This document shows, piece by piece, positions 41,338 through 50,451 of a stretch of DNA of 64,000 nucleotides. Each line of letters opens with the position of its first letter. Within the stretch, counting starts at the first letter, position 1. The translations under genes and the position numbers were made by a program. The stretch lies in the NCBI GenBank assembly GCA_964242575.1, contig CAXTCN010000013.1, forward strand, positions 1-64,000, given 5' to 3'. Below the pieces are notes generated by a model, which saw only the letters and a program-made list of their open reading frames with translations, made no database searches and had not been told where the DNA came from. This DNA comes from JANPPS01 sp964242575. Lineage in GTDB: Bacteria > Pseudomonadota > Alphaproteobacteria > Acetobacterales > Acetobacteraceae.

Positions 41338-41372
41338 CAACCGGGCGCCCGCGGGCCGGCGGCGCTCTTGGT

Positions 41373-42320
41373 ATGGGACGTTCCTTGCTGCCTCAACACA
41401 TTAAACGTCAGGTCTCCGGGAACCCAGCCGAGCGCTGGGCCGCCGCCATGCGCCGCGGCGACTTTCCGGCGGCATGGGCCGTCAGCGACGCGGTGCTCGC
41501 GCTGCGGGACCCGCGCACCCGGGACGACCCGTCGCAGCCGTATCACCAGCGCTGGGTATGGGAGGGGCGCGCGTTCGCCGGCCAGAGGGTGCTGGTGCGC
41601 TGCTACCACGGCCTGGGCGACACGGTGCAGTTCTGCCGCTACTTGCCCCTGCTGCGTCCGCACGTCGCCGCGCTCGATGTGGAGGTGCAGCCGGAGCTGA
41701 TGGGCCTGTTGTCAGCGCTGCCAGGGCCGGACCGGCTGCTGCCATTCGACCCGGCCAACCCCGCGCCGCCATCCGGGTGCGACATCGAGATCATGGAGCT
41801 GCCGCACGCGCTCCGCATCGCGCCGGGGCCTGCGCCGTACCTGTCCGTGCCGGTCACGCGCCCGGGTGCCGCCCTGCGGGTCGGGCTGTGCTGGGGCGCC
41901 GGCGGCTGGGACCCGCGCCGCTCGGTGCCGTTCCGCCTGCTGGCGCCGCTCGGCGATCTGCCCGGCGTGCAGTTGGTCTCGCTGCAACGCGGCCCGGCGG
42001 CGTCCGAGGGTCCGCCGTGCGACGACTCGATGGACATCCAGCGCACCGCCCGGCTGATGGGCACGCTGGACCTGGTGGTGAGCGTGGACACGATGGTCGC
42101 GCACCTGGCCGGGGCGCTCGGCCGGCCGACGTGGCTGCTGCTGCAAGCGGAGGCGGATTGGCGCTGGATGGACGCGCGGGACGACAGCCCCTGGTACCCC
42201 ACCATGCGGCTGTTCCGGCAGGCGCTACAGGGCGACTGGCACGCCCCTGTGGCGCGGCTGCGGGCGGAGCTGGCGGATTTGGCCACGCGGCCATTGCAGG
42301 GGAACCCTCGCGCGCTCTAG
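41373..42320 (+). CDS. Glycosyltransferase family 9-like protein (heptosyltransferase fold)
   Basis: This 315-aa protein has RVLVRCYHGLGDTVQFCRYLPLLRPHVAALDVEV, the nucleotide-sugar entrance of GT9-like proteins, and the C-terminal VSVDTMVAHLAGALGRPTWLLLQAEADWRWM...SPWYPTMRLFRQ that binds the donor. In many alphaproteobacteria this module is the C-terminal half of TPR-glycosyltransferases. Here a short helical head replaces the TPRs. It opens the plus-strand glycan cluster; the next gene begins 37 bp later. Confidence 0.75.
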   Translation: MGRSLLPQHIKRQVSGNPAERWAAAMRRGDFPAAWAVSDAVLALRDPRTRDDPSQPYHQRWVWEGRAFAGQRVLVRCYHGLGDTVQFCRYLPLLRPHVAALDVEVQPELMGLLSALPGPDRLLPFDPANPAPPSGCDIEIMELPHALRIAPGPAPYLSVPVTRPGAALRVGLCWGAGGWDPRRSVPFRLLAPLGDLPGVQLVSLQRGPAASEGPPCDDSMDIQRTARLMGTLDLVVSVDTMVAHLAGALGRPTWLLLQAEADWRWMDARDDSPWYPTMRLFRQALQGDWHAPVARLRAELADLATRPLQGNPRAL

Positions 42321-42357
42321 GGTTTGTAGGCGTGAGAAGCCATCGACAGGACCCCTT

Positions 42358-43437
42358 TTGCGGATTGCCATCCTCGGCCTGACCATCACCTCATCCTGGG
42401 GCAACGGACACGCCACCACGTTCCGCGGGCTGGTGCGCGGCCTGGCGCGGCGCGGGCATTCGGTGCTGTTCCTGGAGCGGGACAAACCCTGGTACGCCGA
42501 CCACCGCGACCTGCCCGCGCCGCCATACGGGGACACGCAGTTGTATGGCGGCCTGCACGAACTGGAAGGCCGTTGGTCCGGCGCGATCCGCGACGCGGAC
42601 CTGGTGCTGGTCGGGTCCTACGTGCCGGACGGCCAAGCGGTCGGGGCATTAGTTCAGCGGCGCGCGCGCGGCGTCACCGCGTTCTATGACATCGACACGC
42701 CCGTGACGCTCGCCGCCCTTGCGGCCGACGCGTGCGACTACTTGACGCCGGAGCTGCTGCGCGGGTTCGACCTGTACCTCTCGTTCACCGGCGGGCCGAC
42801 GCTGCGGCGCTTGGAGCAAACATTGGGCGCACGGGCGGCCCGTGCGCTGTACTGCTCGGCCGATCCGGACGTGTACCGGCCCGATCCGGACGTGGCGGCG
42901 GCCTGGGACCTCGGCTACCTCGGCACCTACAGCCCGGACCGCCAGCCAGGGGTGCAACGCCTGCTGTGCGAGCCCGCCGCCGCCTGGCCCGAGGGACGCT
43001 TCGTGGTGGCCGGGCCGCAGTACCCCGCCGACGCCGCCTGGCCGGCCAATGTCGAGCGCACCGAGCACCTGCCGCCCGACCGCCACCGCGCGTTCTACGC
43101 CGCCCAGCGATTCACCCTGAACGTGACCCGCGCCGACATGGTGCGGGCGGGATACAGCCCCAGCGTCCGCCTGTTCGAGGCCGCGTGCTGCGGCGTGCCC
43201 ATCATCAGCGACCCCTGGCCCGGCCTCGATGCGTTCTTCCGCCCGGGCACCGAAATCCTCACCGCCGATACCCCGCATGACGTGCTGGATATCCTCCGCA
43301 CCATGCCGGACGCGCGCCGCCACGCCATCGCCGCCGCCGCCCGGGCGCGGGTGCTGGCGGCGCACACCGGGGACCACCGGGCGGCGGAGCTAGAGGCGTT
43401 CGCGCACGAGGCCATGACCCGCCGGGTGCGCGCATGA
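42358..43437 (+). CDS. CgeB-like glycosyltransferase, first of a tandem pair
   Basis: The product has 359 aa from a TTG start. The N-terminal Rossmann-type part reads MRIAILGLTITSSWGNGHATTFRGLVRGLARRGHSVLFLERDKPWYADHRDL. The C-terminal GT-B donor domain (Glyco_trans_1_2 type) has LGYLGTYSPDRQP, FTLNVTRADMVRAGYSPSVRLFEAACCGVPIISD. It overlaps the next gene, its paralogue, by 4 bp. The two share motif order throughout (WGNGHA, FYDxDTPVTLA, LGTYxxDRQ, LFEAAxCGVPI). Acceptor and sugar are unknown. Confidence 0.8.
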   Translation: MRIAILGLTITSSWGNGHATTFRGLVRGLARRGHSVLFLERDKPWYADHRDLPAPPYGDTQLYGGLHELEGRWSGAIRDADLVLVGSYVPDGQAVGALVQRRARGVTAFYDIDTPVTLAALAADACDYLTPELLRGFDLYLSFTGGPTLRRLEQTLGARAARALYCSADPDVYRPDPDVAAAWDLGYLGTYSPDRQPGVQRLLCEPAAAWPEGRFVVAGPQYPADAAWPANVERTEHLPPDRHRAFYAAQRFTLNVTRADMVRAGYSPSVRLFEAACCGVPIISDPWPGLDAFFRPGTEILTADTPHDVLDILRTMPDARRHAIAAAARARVLAAHTGDHRAAELEAFAHEAMTRRVRA

Positions 43438-44516
43438 ACATCGTCATTTTCGGGCTGTCGGTCAGCTCGTCCTGGGGCAACGGCCACGCGGCGCTGTGGC
43501 GCGGGCTGATCGGCGCGTTGCTGGACGCCGGGCACCGGGTCACGTTCTTCGAGCGGGACCTGTCGTTCTACGCCGAGCACCGCGACCTGCATGCCCTGCC
43601 CGCGGGCGGCGAGCTTGCGTTCTACGCCGACTGGCCCGGCGCGCTGCCCCGGATGCGGTGGGCGCTGGCGGACGCGGACGTGGCGATGGTCACGTCATAC
43701 TGCCCGGACGGCCTCGCCGCGACCGAGCTGGTGCTGGGCAGCCGCGCGGCGGTGCGCTGCTTTTATGACCTCGACACGCCCGTGACCCTGGCGCGCCTGG
43801 CGGCCGGGGAGAGCGTGGACTACATCGGCCCGGACGGGCTGGCCGGGTTCGACCTCGTGTTGAGCTACACCGGCGGCGGTGCGCTGGACGCGCTGCGGGA
43901 CCGGCTGGGCGCGCGCCGGGTCACGCCCATTTACGGCTCGGTGGACCCCGGCACCCACTGCCCGGCGGCCCCGCGGCCGGACTACGCGGCGCTGCTGTCC
44001 TACCTCGGCACCTACGCCGCCGACCGGCAGTCGGCGCTCGAACGGCTGTTCGTGGAGCCGGCACAGCGCCTGCCGCACGAGCGGTTCGTGATCGGCGGCG
44101 CGCAGTACCCGGACGGGTTCCCCTGGACCGCCAACACCTATTTCGTCCGCCACCTGCCGCCGCCCGAGCATCCGGCGTTCTACTCGTCCTCGCGCATGAC
44201 GCTGAACGTCACGCGGGACGCCATGGCGCGCATGGGCTGGTGCCCGTCCGGCCGGCTGTTCGAGGCGGCGGCGTGCGGCGTGCCGATCCTGTCCGACGAC
44301 TGGCCCGGCCTTGATGAGTTCTTCGAGCCAGGCCGCGAAATCCTGGTGGCGCGCACCACCGAGGACGCCATGGCGGCACTCAGCCTGCCGCCGGAGCACC
44401 TGGCGCTGCTGGCCCGCCGCGCCCGCGACCGCACCCTGTCCGAGCACAGCGCCGCGCGCCGGGCGGCTGACATGGTGCAGGCATTCGAGGCCGCGAGTGC
44501 AAGGGAGCCCGTCTGA
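43434..44516 (+). CDS. CgeB-like glycosyltransferase, second of a tandem pair
   Basis: This 360-aa paralogue of the preceding gene starts MNIVIFGLSVSSSWGNGHAALWRGLIGALLDAGHRVTFFERDLSFYAEHRDL. It has LSYLGTYAADRQS and RMTLNVTRDAMARMGWCPSGRLFEAAACGVPILSDDWPGLDEFFEPG. It arose by tandem duplication and has clearly diverged, so the two enzymes probably add consecutive or different sugars. It shares one base with the following nucleotidyltransferase start (TGATG), indicating coupled translation. Confidence 0.8.
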   Translation: MNIVIFGLSVSSSWGNGHAALWRGLIGALLDAGHRVTFFERDLSFYAEHRDLHALPAGGELAFYADWPGALPRMRWALADADVAMVTSYCPDGLAATELVLGSRAAVRCFYDLDTPVTLARLAAGESVDYIGPDGLAGFDLVLSYTGGGALDALRDRLGARRVTPIYGSVDPGTHCPAAPRPDYAALLSYLGTYAADRQSALERLFVEPAQRLPHERFVIGGAQYPDGFPWTANTYFVRHLPPPEHPAFYSSSRMTLNVTRDAMARMGWCPSGRLFEAAACGVPILSDDWPGLDEFFEPGREILVARTTEDAMAALSLPPEHLALLARRARDRTLSEHSAARRAADMVQAFEAASAREPV

Positions 44517-45316
44517 TGTGGGGCATCATCCCCGCCGCCGGCAACGGCACCCGCATCCAGCCGCTAGCGTTCAGCAAGGAGCTGCTGCCGGTCGGCTCCC
44601 GCCTGGACCAGAGCGGCGTCGAACGGCCGCGCGCCGTAAGCGAGTACCTGATCGAGCGCATGGTGCGGGCCGGCGCGGACAAGATTTGCTTCGTGATCTC
44701 GCCCTGGAAAAGCGACATCCTGCAATACTACGGCGGCGCGGTCGGCGACGTGGACGTGGCCTACGTGTGCCAGGCCGGCGCGGTCGGGCTGTGCGACGCC
44801 ATTTTCCGGGCGCTCCCCGTCATCCCCGCCAACGAGCCGGTCATGGTCGGCCTGCCGGACACCATCTGGTTCCCCGCCGACGCGCTGTGCCGCCTGCCAA
44901 ACGACCGGCTGTCGTTCCTGCTGTTCCCGGTGGAACGGCCGGAGTTGTTCGACGCGGTGGACACGGACGCCGACGGTCGGGTGCGGGAAATCCAGGTCAA
45001 GTCCCAGGACGCCCGCAGCAACTGGATTTGGGGCGCGTTCAAGATGCCCGGCGCGACCCTGCACGCGCTGCACCGCCTATGGCTCGAACGCGAGCGGCGG
45101 GACGAGTACATCGGCACGCTGGTGAATGCCTGGCTGGCGGCGGGCAACGAGGCCTGGGGCGTGCGCGCCGGCGTCAGCTACGTCGATGTCGGCACCCTGA
45201 ACGGCTACCGCGAGGCCATGCGCCTGCTGGGCGGCGAGGCGGCGGTTCCTGCCCCGGTGCAGCCAATGGTGGAGAAAAAGCGCGGCGGCGCGACGTTGCA
45301 AAGGAGCGAGGCTTGA
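44516..45316 (+). CDS. Sugar-1-phosphate nucleotidyltransferase
   Basis: This 266-aa enzyme starts MWGIIPAAGNGTRIQPLAFSKELLPVG, the signature of nucleotidyltransferases that activate sugar-1-phosphates (GxGxR loop and KELLP). LPDTIWFP supplies the metal-binding Asp, and GVSYVDVGTLNGYREAM closes the active site. It would make the activated donor for the glycosyltransferases of this cluster. Nucleotide and sugar are not predictable. Its end overlaps the methyltransferase start (TTGA). Confidence 0.82.
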   Translation: MWGIIPAAGNGTRIQPLAFSKELLPVGSRLDQSGVERPRAVSEYLIERMVRAGADKICFVISPWKSDILQYYGGAVGDVDVAYVCQAGAVGLCDAIFRALPVIPANEPVMVGLPDTIWFPADALCRLPNDRLSFLLFPVERPELFDAVDTDADGRVREIQVKSQDARSNWIWGAFKMPGATLHALHRLWLERERRDEYIGTLVNAWLAAGNEAWGVRAGVSYVDVGTLNGYREAMRLLGGEAAVPAPVQPMVEKKRGGATLQRSEA

Positions 45317-46086
45317 ACGAACACTGGACCCCGGACCGCATCCGCGCCCGGGCCGAGGCGCTAGGGCCGTGGTTCCACAACCTCGACCTGCACGGCGTCC
45401 GCACCGCGCCCGACCATTTCCTGGGCGACTACCCCGCCGTGAAGTGGCAGCGCTTCCAGGACAGCCTGCCCGCCGATATGACCGGCAAGACGGTGCTGGA
45501 TATCGGCTGCAACGCCGGGTTCTACTCGATGGAGATGAAGCGGCGCGGCGCGGCGCGCGTGCTGGCGGTGGACTTCGACGAGGACTACCTGGCGCAGGCC
45601 CGCTTCGCCGCCGAGGTGGAGGGCCTGGACATCGAGTTCCGCCAGATGTCGGTTTATGACGTGGGCGCGCTCGGGGAGCGGTTCGACGTCGTGTTCTTCA
45701 TCGGCGTGTTCTACCACCTGCGGCACCCGTTGTTGGCGCTGGACTTGATCCACGAGCACGTCGCCCGGGACCTGCTGGTGTTCCAGTCCATGCAGCGCGG
45801 ATCGGACCAGATGACGCCGGTGGCGGAGGACTACGACTTTACCGAGACGGCGCAGTTCGATGAGCCCGGCTACCCGAAGCTGCACTTCATCGAGCACAGC
45901 TACAGCCACGACAACACCAACTGGTGGGCGCCGAACCGCGCCTGTTCCGCCGCCCTGCTGCGCGCGGCCGGGTTCCGCATCGAGGCGAATCCGGAGCAGG
46001 AGGTGTTCATCTGCCGCCGCGCCACGCTGCCGGACGCGCGATATGGCGCGGTGTACCCCGCACGGGGCGGGGAGCAGCATCCATGA
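45313..46086 (+). CDS. SAM-dependent methyltransferase (TIGR04290-like)
   Basis: The product has 257 aa from a TTG start that overlaps the preceding stop. The SAM-binding motif is TVLDIGCNAGFYSMEMKRRGAARVLAVDFDEDYLAQARFAAE. FDVVFFIGVFYHLRHPLLALD follows. The head, WTPDRIRARAEALGPWFHNLDLHGVRTAPDHFLGDYP, matches a family I know only from glycan clusters (TIGR04290), also related to CmoB-like enzymes. It probably methylates a sugar or lipid intermediate. It overlaps the next gene by 4 bp. Confidence 0.78.
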   Translation: MNEHWTPDRIRARAEALGPWFHNLDLHGVRTAPDHFLGDYPAVKWQRFQDSLPADMTGKTVLDIGCNAGFYSMEMKRRGAARVLAVDFDEDYLAQARFAAEVEGLDIEFRQMSVYDVGALGERFDVVFFIGVFYHLRHPLLALDLIHEHVARDLLVFQSMQRGSDQMTPVAEDYDFTETAQFDEPGYPKLHFIEHSYSHDNTNWWAPNRACSAALLRAAGFRIEANPEQEVFICRRATLPDARYGAVYPARGGEQHP

Positions 46087-47012
46087 TCGAAGCCTGCATG
46101 ATCTGGAACGAACCCAACAACAAATCACACTGGGATTTCGAGAACGACCCGGGCTGGGCTACCTTCGCGCGCATGACCAAGCTGGCCGGCCAGGCCATCG
46201 CGGCGGAGGCGCCGGGCCTGCCGCGCGTGCTGGGCGGCATCAGCCCCATCGACCCGGACTTCATCCGCGTGCTGGAGGGGCACGGCGCGCTGGCGGACCT
46301 GGACGCGGTGGCGGTGCACGGCTTCCCGCTCGATTGGAACCACTGGATGCTGGACGAGTGGCCGCAGAAGCTCGACAGCATCCGCGCGGTCACCCGCCTG
46401 CCGGTTTGGGTGTCCGAGGTCGGCATCTCCACCTTCGGCGCCGAGGAGGTGCAGGAGTGGGGCCTGCGCCGTACCGCCGGGCTGCTGCACAAGCAGGCGC
46501 CGCGCATCCACTGGTACTCGCTGTACGACCTGCCCGCCGCCTGGCCCGCCACCACCCGGCACCGCGAGGCCGAGGGCAGCAGCTATTACCGCCACTTCCA
46601 CATGGGCCTGCTGGACGAGCACGGCCGGCCCAAGCGCGCTGCCCGGATCTTCCACGAGTTCGCCCCGGAAATCGGCATCTGCCAGTGGTTCCACTACGAG
46701 GACCACCGCCTGGATGATGCCGTGCGGCACCTGCGGGACATGGGCGTGACGTACTTGCGCACCGGGCTGTCCTGGGCGGACTGGTATCGGCCCGATTGCG
46801 AGAAATGGTTCGACCGGCAGATGCGCGCGCTGGACGGCTTCAACGTCACGGCCACGTTCTGCTTCACCCCGGAGCACAAGGGCCAGTGGCCGCACCACAC
46901 CGCGGTGCCGACGCACCCGGAGGAGTTCGCCGAGTTCTGCGCGCAGATGGTGCGCCGCTACGCGCCGGGCCGGGCGGACGCGCTGGCGCCCGCGCACGCA
47001 GCCGCGGGGTAG
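46083..47012 (+). CDS. Glycoside-hydrolase-like barrel (GH39/GH5 type) with permuted order
   Basis: This 309-aa protein begins MIEACMIWNEPNNKSHW, whose NEP holds the acid/base Glu of clan A hydrolases. Such a motif normally falls in mid-protein. VAVHGFP and VWVSEVGIST (nucleophile Glu) follow. The second half, MGVTYLRTGLSWADWYRPDCEKWFDRQMRALDGFNVTATFCF and HPEEFAEFCAQMVRRYAPG, looks like the N-terminal half of the same type of barrel. Both catalytic glutamates are present. There is no signal peptide, so it is cytoplasmic and may act on a lipid-linked intermediate or be a structural partner. Confidence 0.65.
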   Translation: MIEACMIWNEPNNKSHWDFENDPGWATFARMTKLAGQAIAAEAPGLPRVLGGISPIDPDFIRVLEGHGALADLDAVAVHGFPLDWNHWMLDEWPQKLDSIRAVTRLPVWVSEVGISTFGAEEVQEWGLRRTAGLLHKQAPRIHWYSLYDLPAAWPATTRHREAEGSSYYRHFHMGLLDEHGRPKRAARIFHEFAPEIGICQWFHYEDHRLDDAVRHLRDMGVTYLRTGLSWADWYRPDCEKWFDRQMRALDGFNVTATFCFTPEHKGQWPHHTAVPTHPEEFAEFCAQMVRRYAPGRADALAPAHAAAG

Positions 47013-47013
47013 C

Positions 47014-47772
47014 ATGGACCTGCTGGCGGCCCTGTTGGCGAGGACGTCGGCACAGGGCCGGGTGGCGCTGGTGGTGGCGCACCCGGACGACGAGACCCTC
47101 GCCGTGGGCGGCAGCCTGCATCTGTTGCCGGACCTGTTGCTGGTGCACCTGACCGACGGCGCGCCGCGCGGGCTGGACGACGCCGAGCGTGCCGGCTTCG
47201 CAACCCCCGCCGCCTACGCCGCCGCACGCCGGGCGGAGCTGCAAGCCGCACTCGGCGTCGCCGGCGTCGCGCCGGAGCTAGTGGAGCTGGGCGTGCCGGA
47301 CCAGGACGCCAGCCTGCACATGCCGGACATCACCGCTGGCCTGGCCCAGCTGTTCAAGCGGCACGGCGTGCAGGCGGTGCTGACCCACGCCTACGAGGGC
47401 GGCCATCCCGACCACGATGCAGCCGCGTTCTGCGTGGCGCACGCGACGGCGCAGCCAGTGCTGGAGTTCGCGGGGTACCACGCCGGACCGGACGGCGGCT
47501 TGGTCACCGGGCAGTTCCTGTCGCCCACCCCGCCCTGCCCGCTGTCGCCCACAGAGCGCGCGCGAAAACGGCGCATGCTCGACTGCTTTCGCACCCAGTC
47601 CGGCTTCCTGCGTAATTTCGACGCCAGCGCCGAGCGGTTCCGCCCTGCCCCCGCCTACGACTTCGGCGCCCCGCCCCACCCCGGCCTGCTCAACTACGAG
47701 CGCTGGGGCTGGTCCATGACCGGCGCACGTTGGCGCGCCCTCGCAGCCGAGGCCATGCCGTGCGCCGCCTGA
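47014..47772 (+). CDS. PIG-L family N-deacetylase
   Basis: This 252-aa zinc enzyme removes acetyl groups from N-acetyl sugars. The metal-binding motif is VVAHPDDETLAVGG (His-Pro-Asp-Asp-Glu), and the second is GGHPDHDAAAFC. It follows the hydrolase gene by one base and overlaps the next glycosyltransferase. Deacetylation of a GlcNAc-type unit, followed by re-acylation by the GNAT protein at the end of the cluster, would fit the gene set. Confidence 0.88.
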   Translation: MDLLAALLARTSAQGRVALVVAHPDDETLAVGGSLHLLPDLLLVHLTDGAPRGLDDAERAGFATPAAYAAARRAELQAALGVAGVAPELVELGVPDQDASLHMPDITAGLAQLFKRHGVQAVLTHAYEGGHPDHDAAAFCVAHATAQPVLEFAGYHAGPDGGLVTGQFLSPTPPCPLSPTERARKRRMLDCFRTQSGFLRNFDASAERFRPAPAYDFGAPPHPGLLNYERWGWSMTGARWRALAAEAMPCAA

Positions 47773-48821
47773 CCGTGCTCAACATCGCTTACCCCCTGGC
47801 CCCCGTCAGCCCGGACGCGGTCGGCGGGTCCGAACAGGTGCTGACGGCGCTGGACCAGGCGTTGGTCGCGGCCGGGCACCGCAGCGTGGTCATCGCCTGC
47901 GAAGGCTCGCGCGTCATGGGCGAGCTGGTGTCCTACCCCGCGCCCCCGCCGGGCCGGGCGATCGACGATGAGATCGGCCTGGCCCGGCAAGCCTGGGTTC
48001 GCGAGGCCACCGCCCACGTGCTGGCGACGGCGGCGGTCGACGTGATCCACATGCACGGGGTCGATTTCTACAGCTATCTCCCGCCGCCTGGCCCGCCGCT
48101 GCTGGCAACGCTGCACCTGCCGCCCGACTGGTACCCGCCCGAGGCGCTGGAGCCGCCGCGCAGCGAGAGCTGGGTCAACTGCGTGTCCGACAGCCAAATG
48201 CGCCGCGCGCCGCCCAGCCCGCGCATGTTGGACCCGATCCCGAACGGCGTGCCGGTCGAGGCGCTGGGCGTCGTGCAGCCGCGCAAGTGCCGCTACGCTC
48301 TGATGCTGGCGCGGGTGTGCCCGGAAAAGGGGCTGCATTTGGCGCTGGACGCTGCCCACGCGGCGGGGTCGCCGTTGCTGATCGGCGGCGCGGTGTTCCC
48401 CTACCCCACGCACCAGCAGTACTTCGCAAACGAGGTCGCGCCCCGCCTGGACCGCCAGCGCCGTTACCTCGGCCCAGTCGGCTTCCGGCACAAACGCCGC
48501 CTGCTGGCCGCCGCGCGCTGCCTGTTGGTGCCGAGCCTGGTGGCAGAAACCAGCTCGCTCGTGGCGATGGAGGCAGCAAGCTGCGGCACCCCGGTCATTG
48601 CCTTCCGCACCGGCGCGCTGCCGGAGGTGGTGGAGGACGGCCGCACCGGCTTCCTGGTGGACGACGTGGCGGGCATGGCGGACGCGATCCGCTGCGTGGA
48701 CAGCATCGACCCGGCGGCCTGCCGCAGCACGGCGCAGCGCCGCTTCGGCCTGGAACGCATGACGGCCGCCTACCTCGAACGCTACCACCACCTCGCCCAC
48801 GGCCGCGCCATCGCCGCCTGA
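47760..48821 (+). CDS. Glycosyltransferase family 4
   Basis: This GT-B enzyme is 353 aa from GTG 47760. The acceptor side reads LNIAYPLAPVSPDAVGGSEQVLTALDQALVAAGHRSVVIA. The donor side has MLARVCPEKGLHLALDAAH and VPSLVAETSSLVAMEAASCGTPVIAFRTGALPEVVEDGRTGFLVDD, with the family E-x7-E type motif (ETSSLVAMEA). It overlaps the PIG-L stop by 13 bp and shares one base with the next start. A retaining transfer to a cluster-specific acceptor is likely. Confidence 0.88.
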   Translation: MRRLTVLNIAYPLAPVSPDAVGGSEQVLTALDQALVAAGHRSVVIACEGSRVMGELVSYPAPPPGRAIDDEIGLARQAWVREATAHVLATAAVDVIHMHGVDFYSYLPPPGPPLLATLHLPPDWYPPEALEPPRSESWVNCVSDSQMRRAPPSPRMLDPIPNGVPVEALGVVQPRKCRYALMLARVCPEKGLHLALDAAHAAGSPLLIGGAVFPYPTHQQYFANEVAPRLDRQRRYLGPVGFRHKRRLLAAARCLLVPSLVAETSSLVAMEAASCGTPVIAFRTGALPEVVEDGRTGFLVDDVAGMADAIRCVDSIDPAACRSTAQRRFGLERMTAAYLERYHHLAHGRAIAA

Positions 48822-49807
48822 TGCACGTGACGCTGCTGGACACCGACGCGGCGCTGTTCGGCTTGGCGCCCGAGTGGGAGGCGCTGTGGCGTCGCGTGCC
48901 GGACGCGACCCCGTTCACCCACCCCGCCTGGCTGCTGCCGTGGTGGCGGCAGTTCGGCACGGGACTGCCGCGGGTGGCGGCGGCATGGGACAACGGCCGC
49001 CTGGTGGGCGTGCTGCCGATGTATCTGCTGGACGGCTACGGCCCGCGCCGGCTGTTGCCGGTCGGCGCGGGCCTCTCGGACCTGCATGATGTCCTGGCCG
49101 AGCACAGCGTGCCGGTGGGTGCGTTGCTGGCCGCCGTGCTGGAGCGCGCGGACGGGGCAGCGCTGTGCGAACTGCCGGAGGTCCCGCCCGGCTCGGCGCT
49201 GCTGGACGCGCCCGCCCCGGCAGGCTGGACGCTGGCATGGTCGCAGGGCACGGCCTGTCCCGTGCTGGCCCTGCTGCAAACCGTGGCCGGCCTGGACGGC
49301 GTGCTGCCGGCCCGCACGCGGCGCAAGCTGCGCATGAATCGCCACCGGGCGGAGCGCGCCGGCGGCGTCGCCCTCGAAACCGCCACCCCGGACACCACGG
49401 CTGGCCTGTTGGCGGACCTCGTGCGCCTGCACCAGGCACGCTGGACCGCCGAGGGCGAACCCGGCGTGTTCTCCGACCCGCTTGTTGGCGCGTTCCACGC
49501 CGACAGCGCGCCGGCGCTGGTCGCGGCCTCGCTGCTGCGGCTGCAAGCGCTGCGGGTCCAGGGCGTCGTCGCCGCGGTATGCTACGCGCTGCTGCCGCCG
49601 GACGGGCGCATCCTGTTTTACATGACCGGCTACGACGCTGGCTTTGCCGCGCTCAGCCCCGGCACCCTGCTGCTGGCCGCAATGCTCGAACAAGCGATCC
49701 ATGAAGGCCGGCACGAGGCCAACTTCCTGCGCGGCAACGAGGCCTACAAGTACGCCTGGGGCGGCGTGGACCGGCACAACCGGCACGGCCAGGTGACGCG
49801 CGCATAG
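48821..49807 (+). CDS. GNAT-type acyltransferase (CelD/BcsL-like)
   Basis: This 328-aa protein has the CelD-like acetyltransferase fold: PEWEALWRRVPDATPFTHPAWLLPWWRQFG at the start, RTRRKLRMNRHRAERAG in the middle, and YALLPPDGRILFYMTGYDAGFAALSPGTLLLAAMLEQAIHEG. EANFLRGNEAYKYAWG lies near the end. These proteins occur in polysaccharide clusters and are thought to acylate sugars. It is the last gene of the plus-strand glycan cluster. Confidence 0.8.
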   Translation: MHVTLLDTDAALFGLAPEWEALWRRVPDATPFTHPAWLLPWWRQFGTGLPRVAAAWDNGRLVGVLPMYLLDGYGPRRLLPVGAGLSDLHDVLAEHSVPVGALLAAVLERADGAALCELPEVPPGSALLDAPAPAGWTLAWSQGTACPVLALLQTVAGLDGVLPARTRRKLRMNRHRAERAGGVALETATPDTTAGLLADLVRLHQARWTAEGEPGVFSDPLVGAFHADSAPALVAASLLRLQALRVQGVVAAVCYALLPPDGRILFYMTGYDAGFAALSPGTLLLAAMLEQAIHEGRHEANFLRGNEAYKYAWGGVDRHNRHGQVTRA

Positions 49808-49819
49808 AAACCAGCGCGT

Positions 49820-50344
49820 TCACCGCACGAGGCGGCGGCGGGCCCATCCTAAACCAAACAGCCCAAACGCCATGACGGCGATGCTGGCCGGCTCCGGCAC
49901 GACGGAGAACCGTGCGATGGTGTAGCCGCTTGAGGTATAGTTCTGGTTTGCGAACACCTGGCTCGCGTCCGTGTACTGCGACGCCGCCGCGCCGGTCTGC
50001 ACTATGGCGGAGAACACAGGCCTGCTGCTGCTGTCTAGGAAAATGTCCGAGCGCGGGACCGCAATGCCGACGAAATAGCTGGAAGCTGAAGCAACGAGGC
50101 TGGTGTATGCGCTCGATGACTTGATGATGTTGAGCGCATTCAAAGCCGTTGACGACGTGGTGAACGTCAACCGCTGGGTTGACGCAATACTGCTGAACGG
50201 CGCATCGAAGAATGTTACGTTATAATTATTATTGCCGATAGCGAGGTTCCTGATCGTCACGCCGTTGAACGGCGTCGCTTGCGCTGGCGCAACCATGATG
50301 GTCGCGAGGCATAGAGCAAAGCTCGCGGCAAGAGTTCTATTCAT
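49820..50344 (-). CDS. PEP-CTERM sorting-domain protein
   Basis: This 174-aa exported protein has a signal peptide (MNRTLAASFALCLATIMVAPAQA), a body rich in Ser, Thr, Asn and Ala with no cysteine or enzyme motif, and the C-terminal tag VPEPASIAVMAFGLFGLGWARRR. PEP-CTERM tags are recognised by an exosortase, and the proteins are usually surface or biofilm glycoproteins made together with exopolysaccharide genes. No exosortase is in the window. The DNA is less GC-rich than its neighbours. Confidence 0.9.
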   Translation of the reverse strand: MNRTLAASFALCLATIMVAPAQATPFNGVTIRNLAIGNNNYNVTFFDAPFSSIASTQRLTFTTSSTALNALNIIKSSSAYTSLVASASSYFVGIAVPRSDIFLDSSSRPVFSAIVQTGAAASQYTDASQVFANQNYTSSGYTIARFSVVPEPASIAVMAFGLFGLGWARRRLVR

Positions 50345-50451
50345 GTTAGTTCCCAGCTATCCCTGGCCCATTCACTATAATCAGGGCAGAAGGTTAACAA
50401 GTCGTAAATTGTTGGCTTGACCAACCTCGAACTACACTTCGCGGTTTAATT

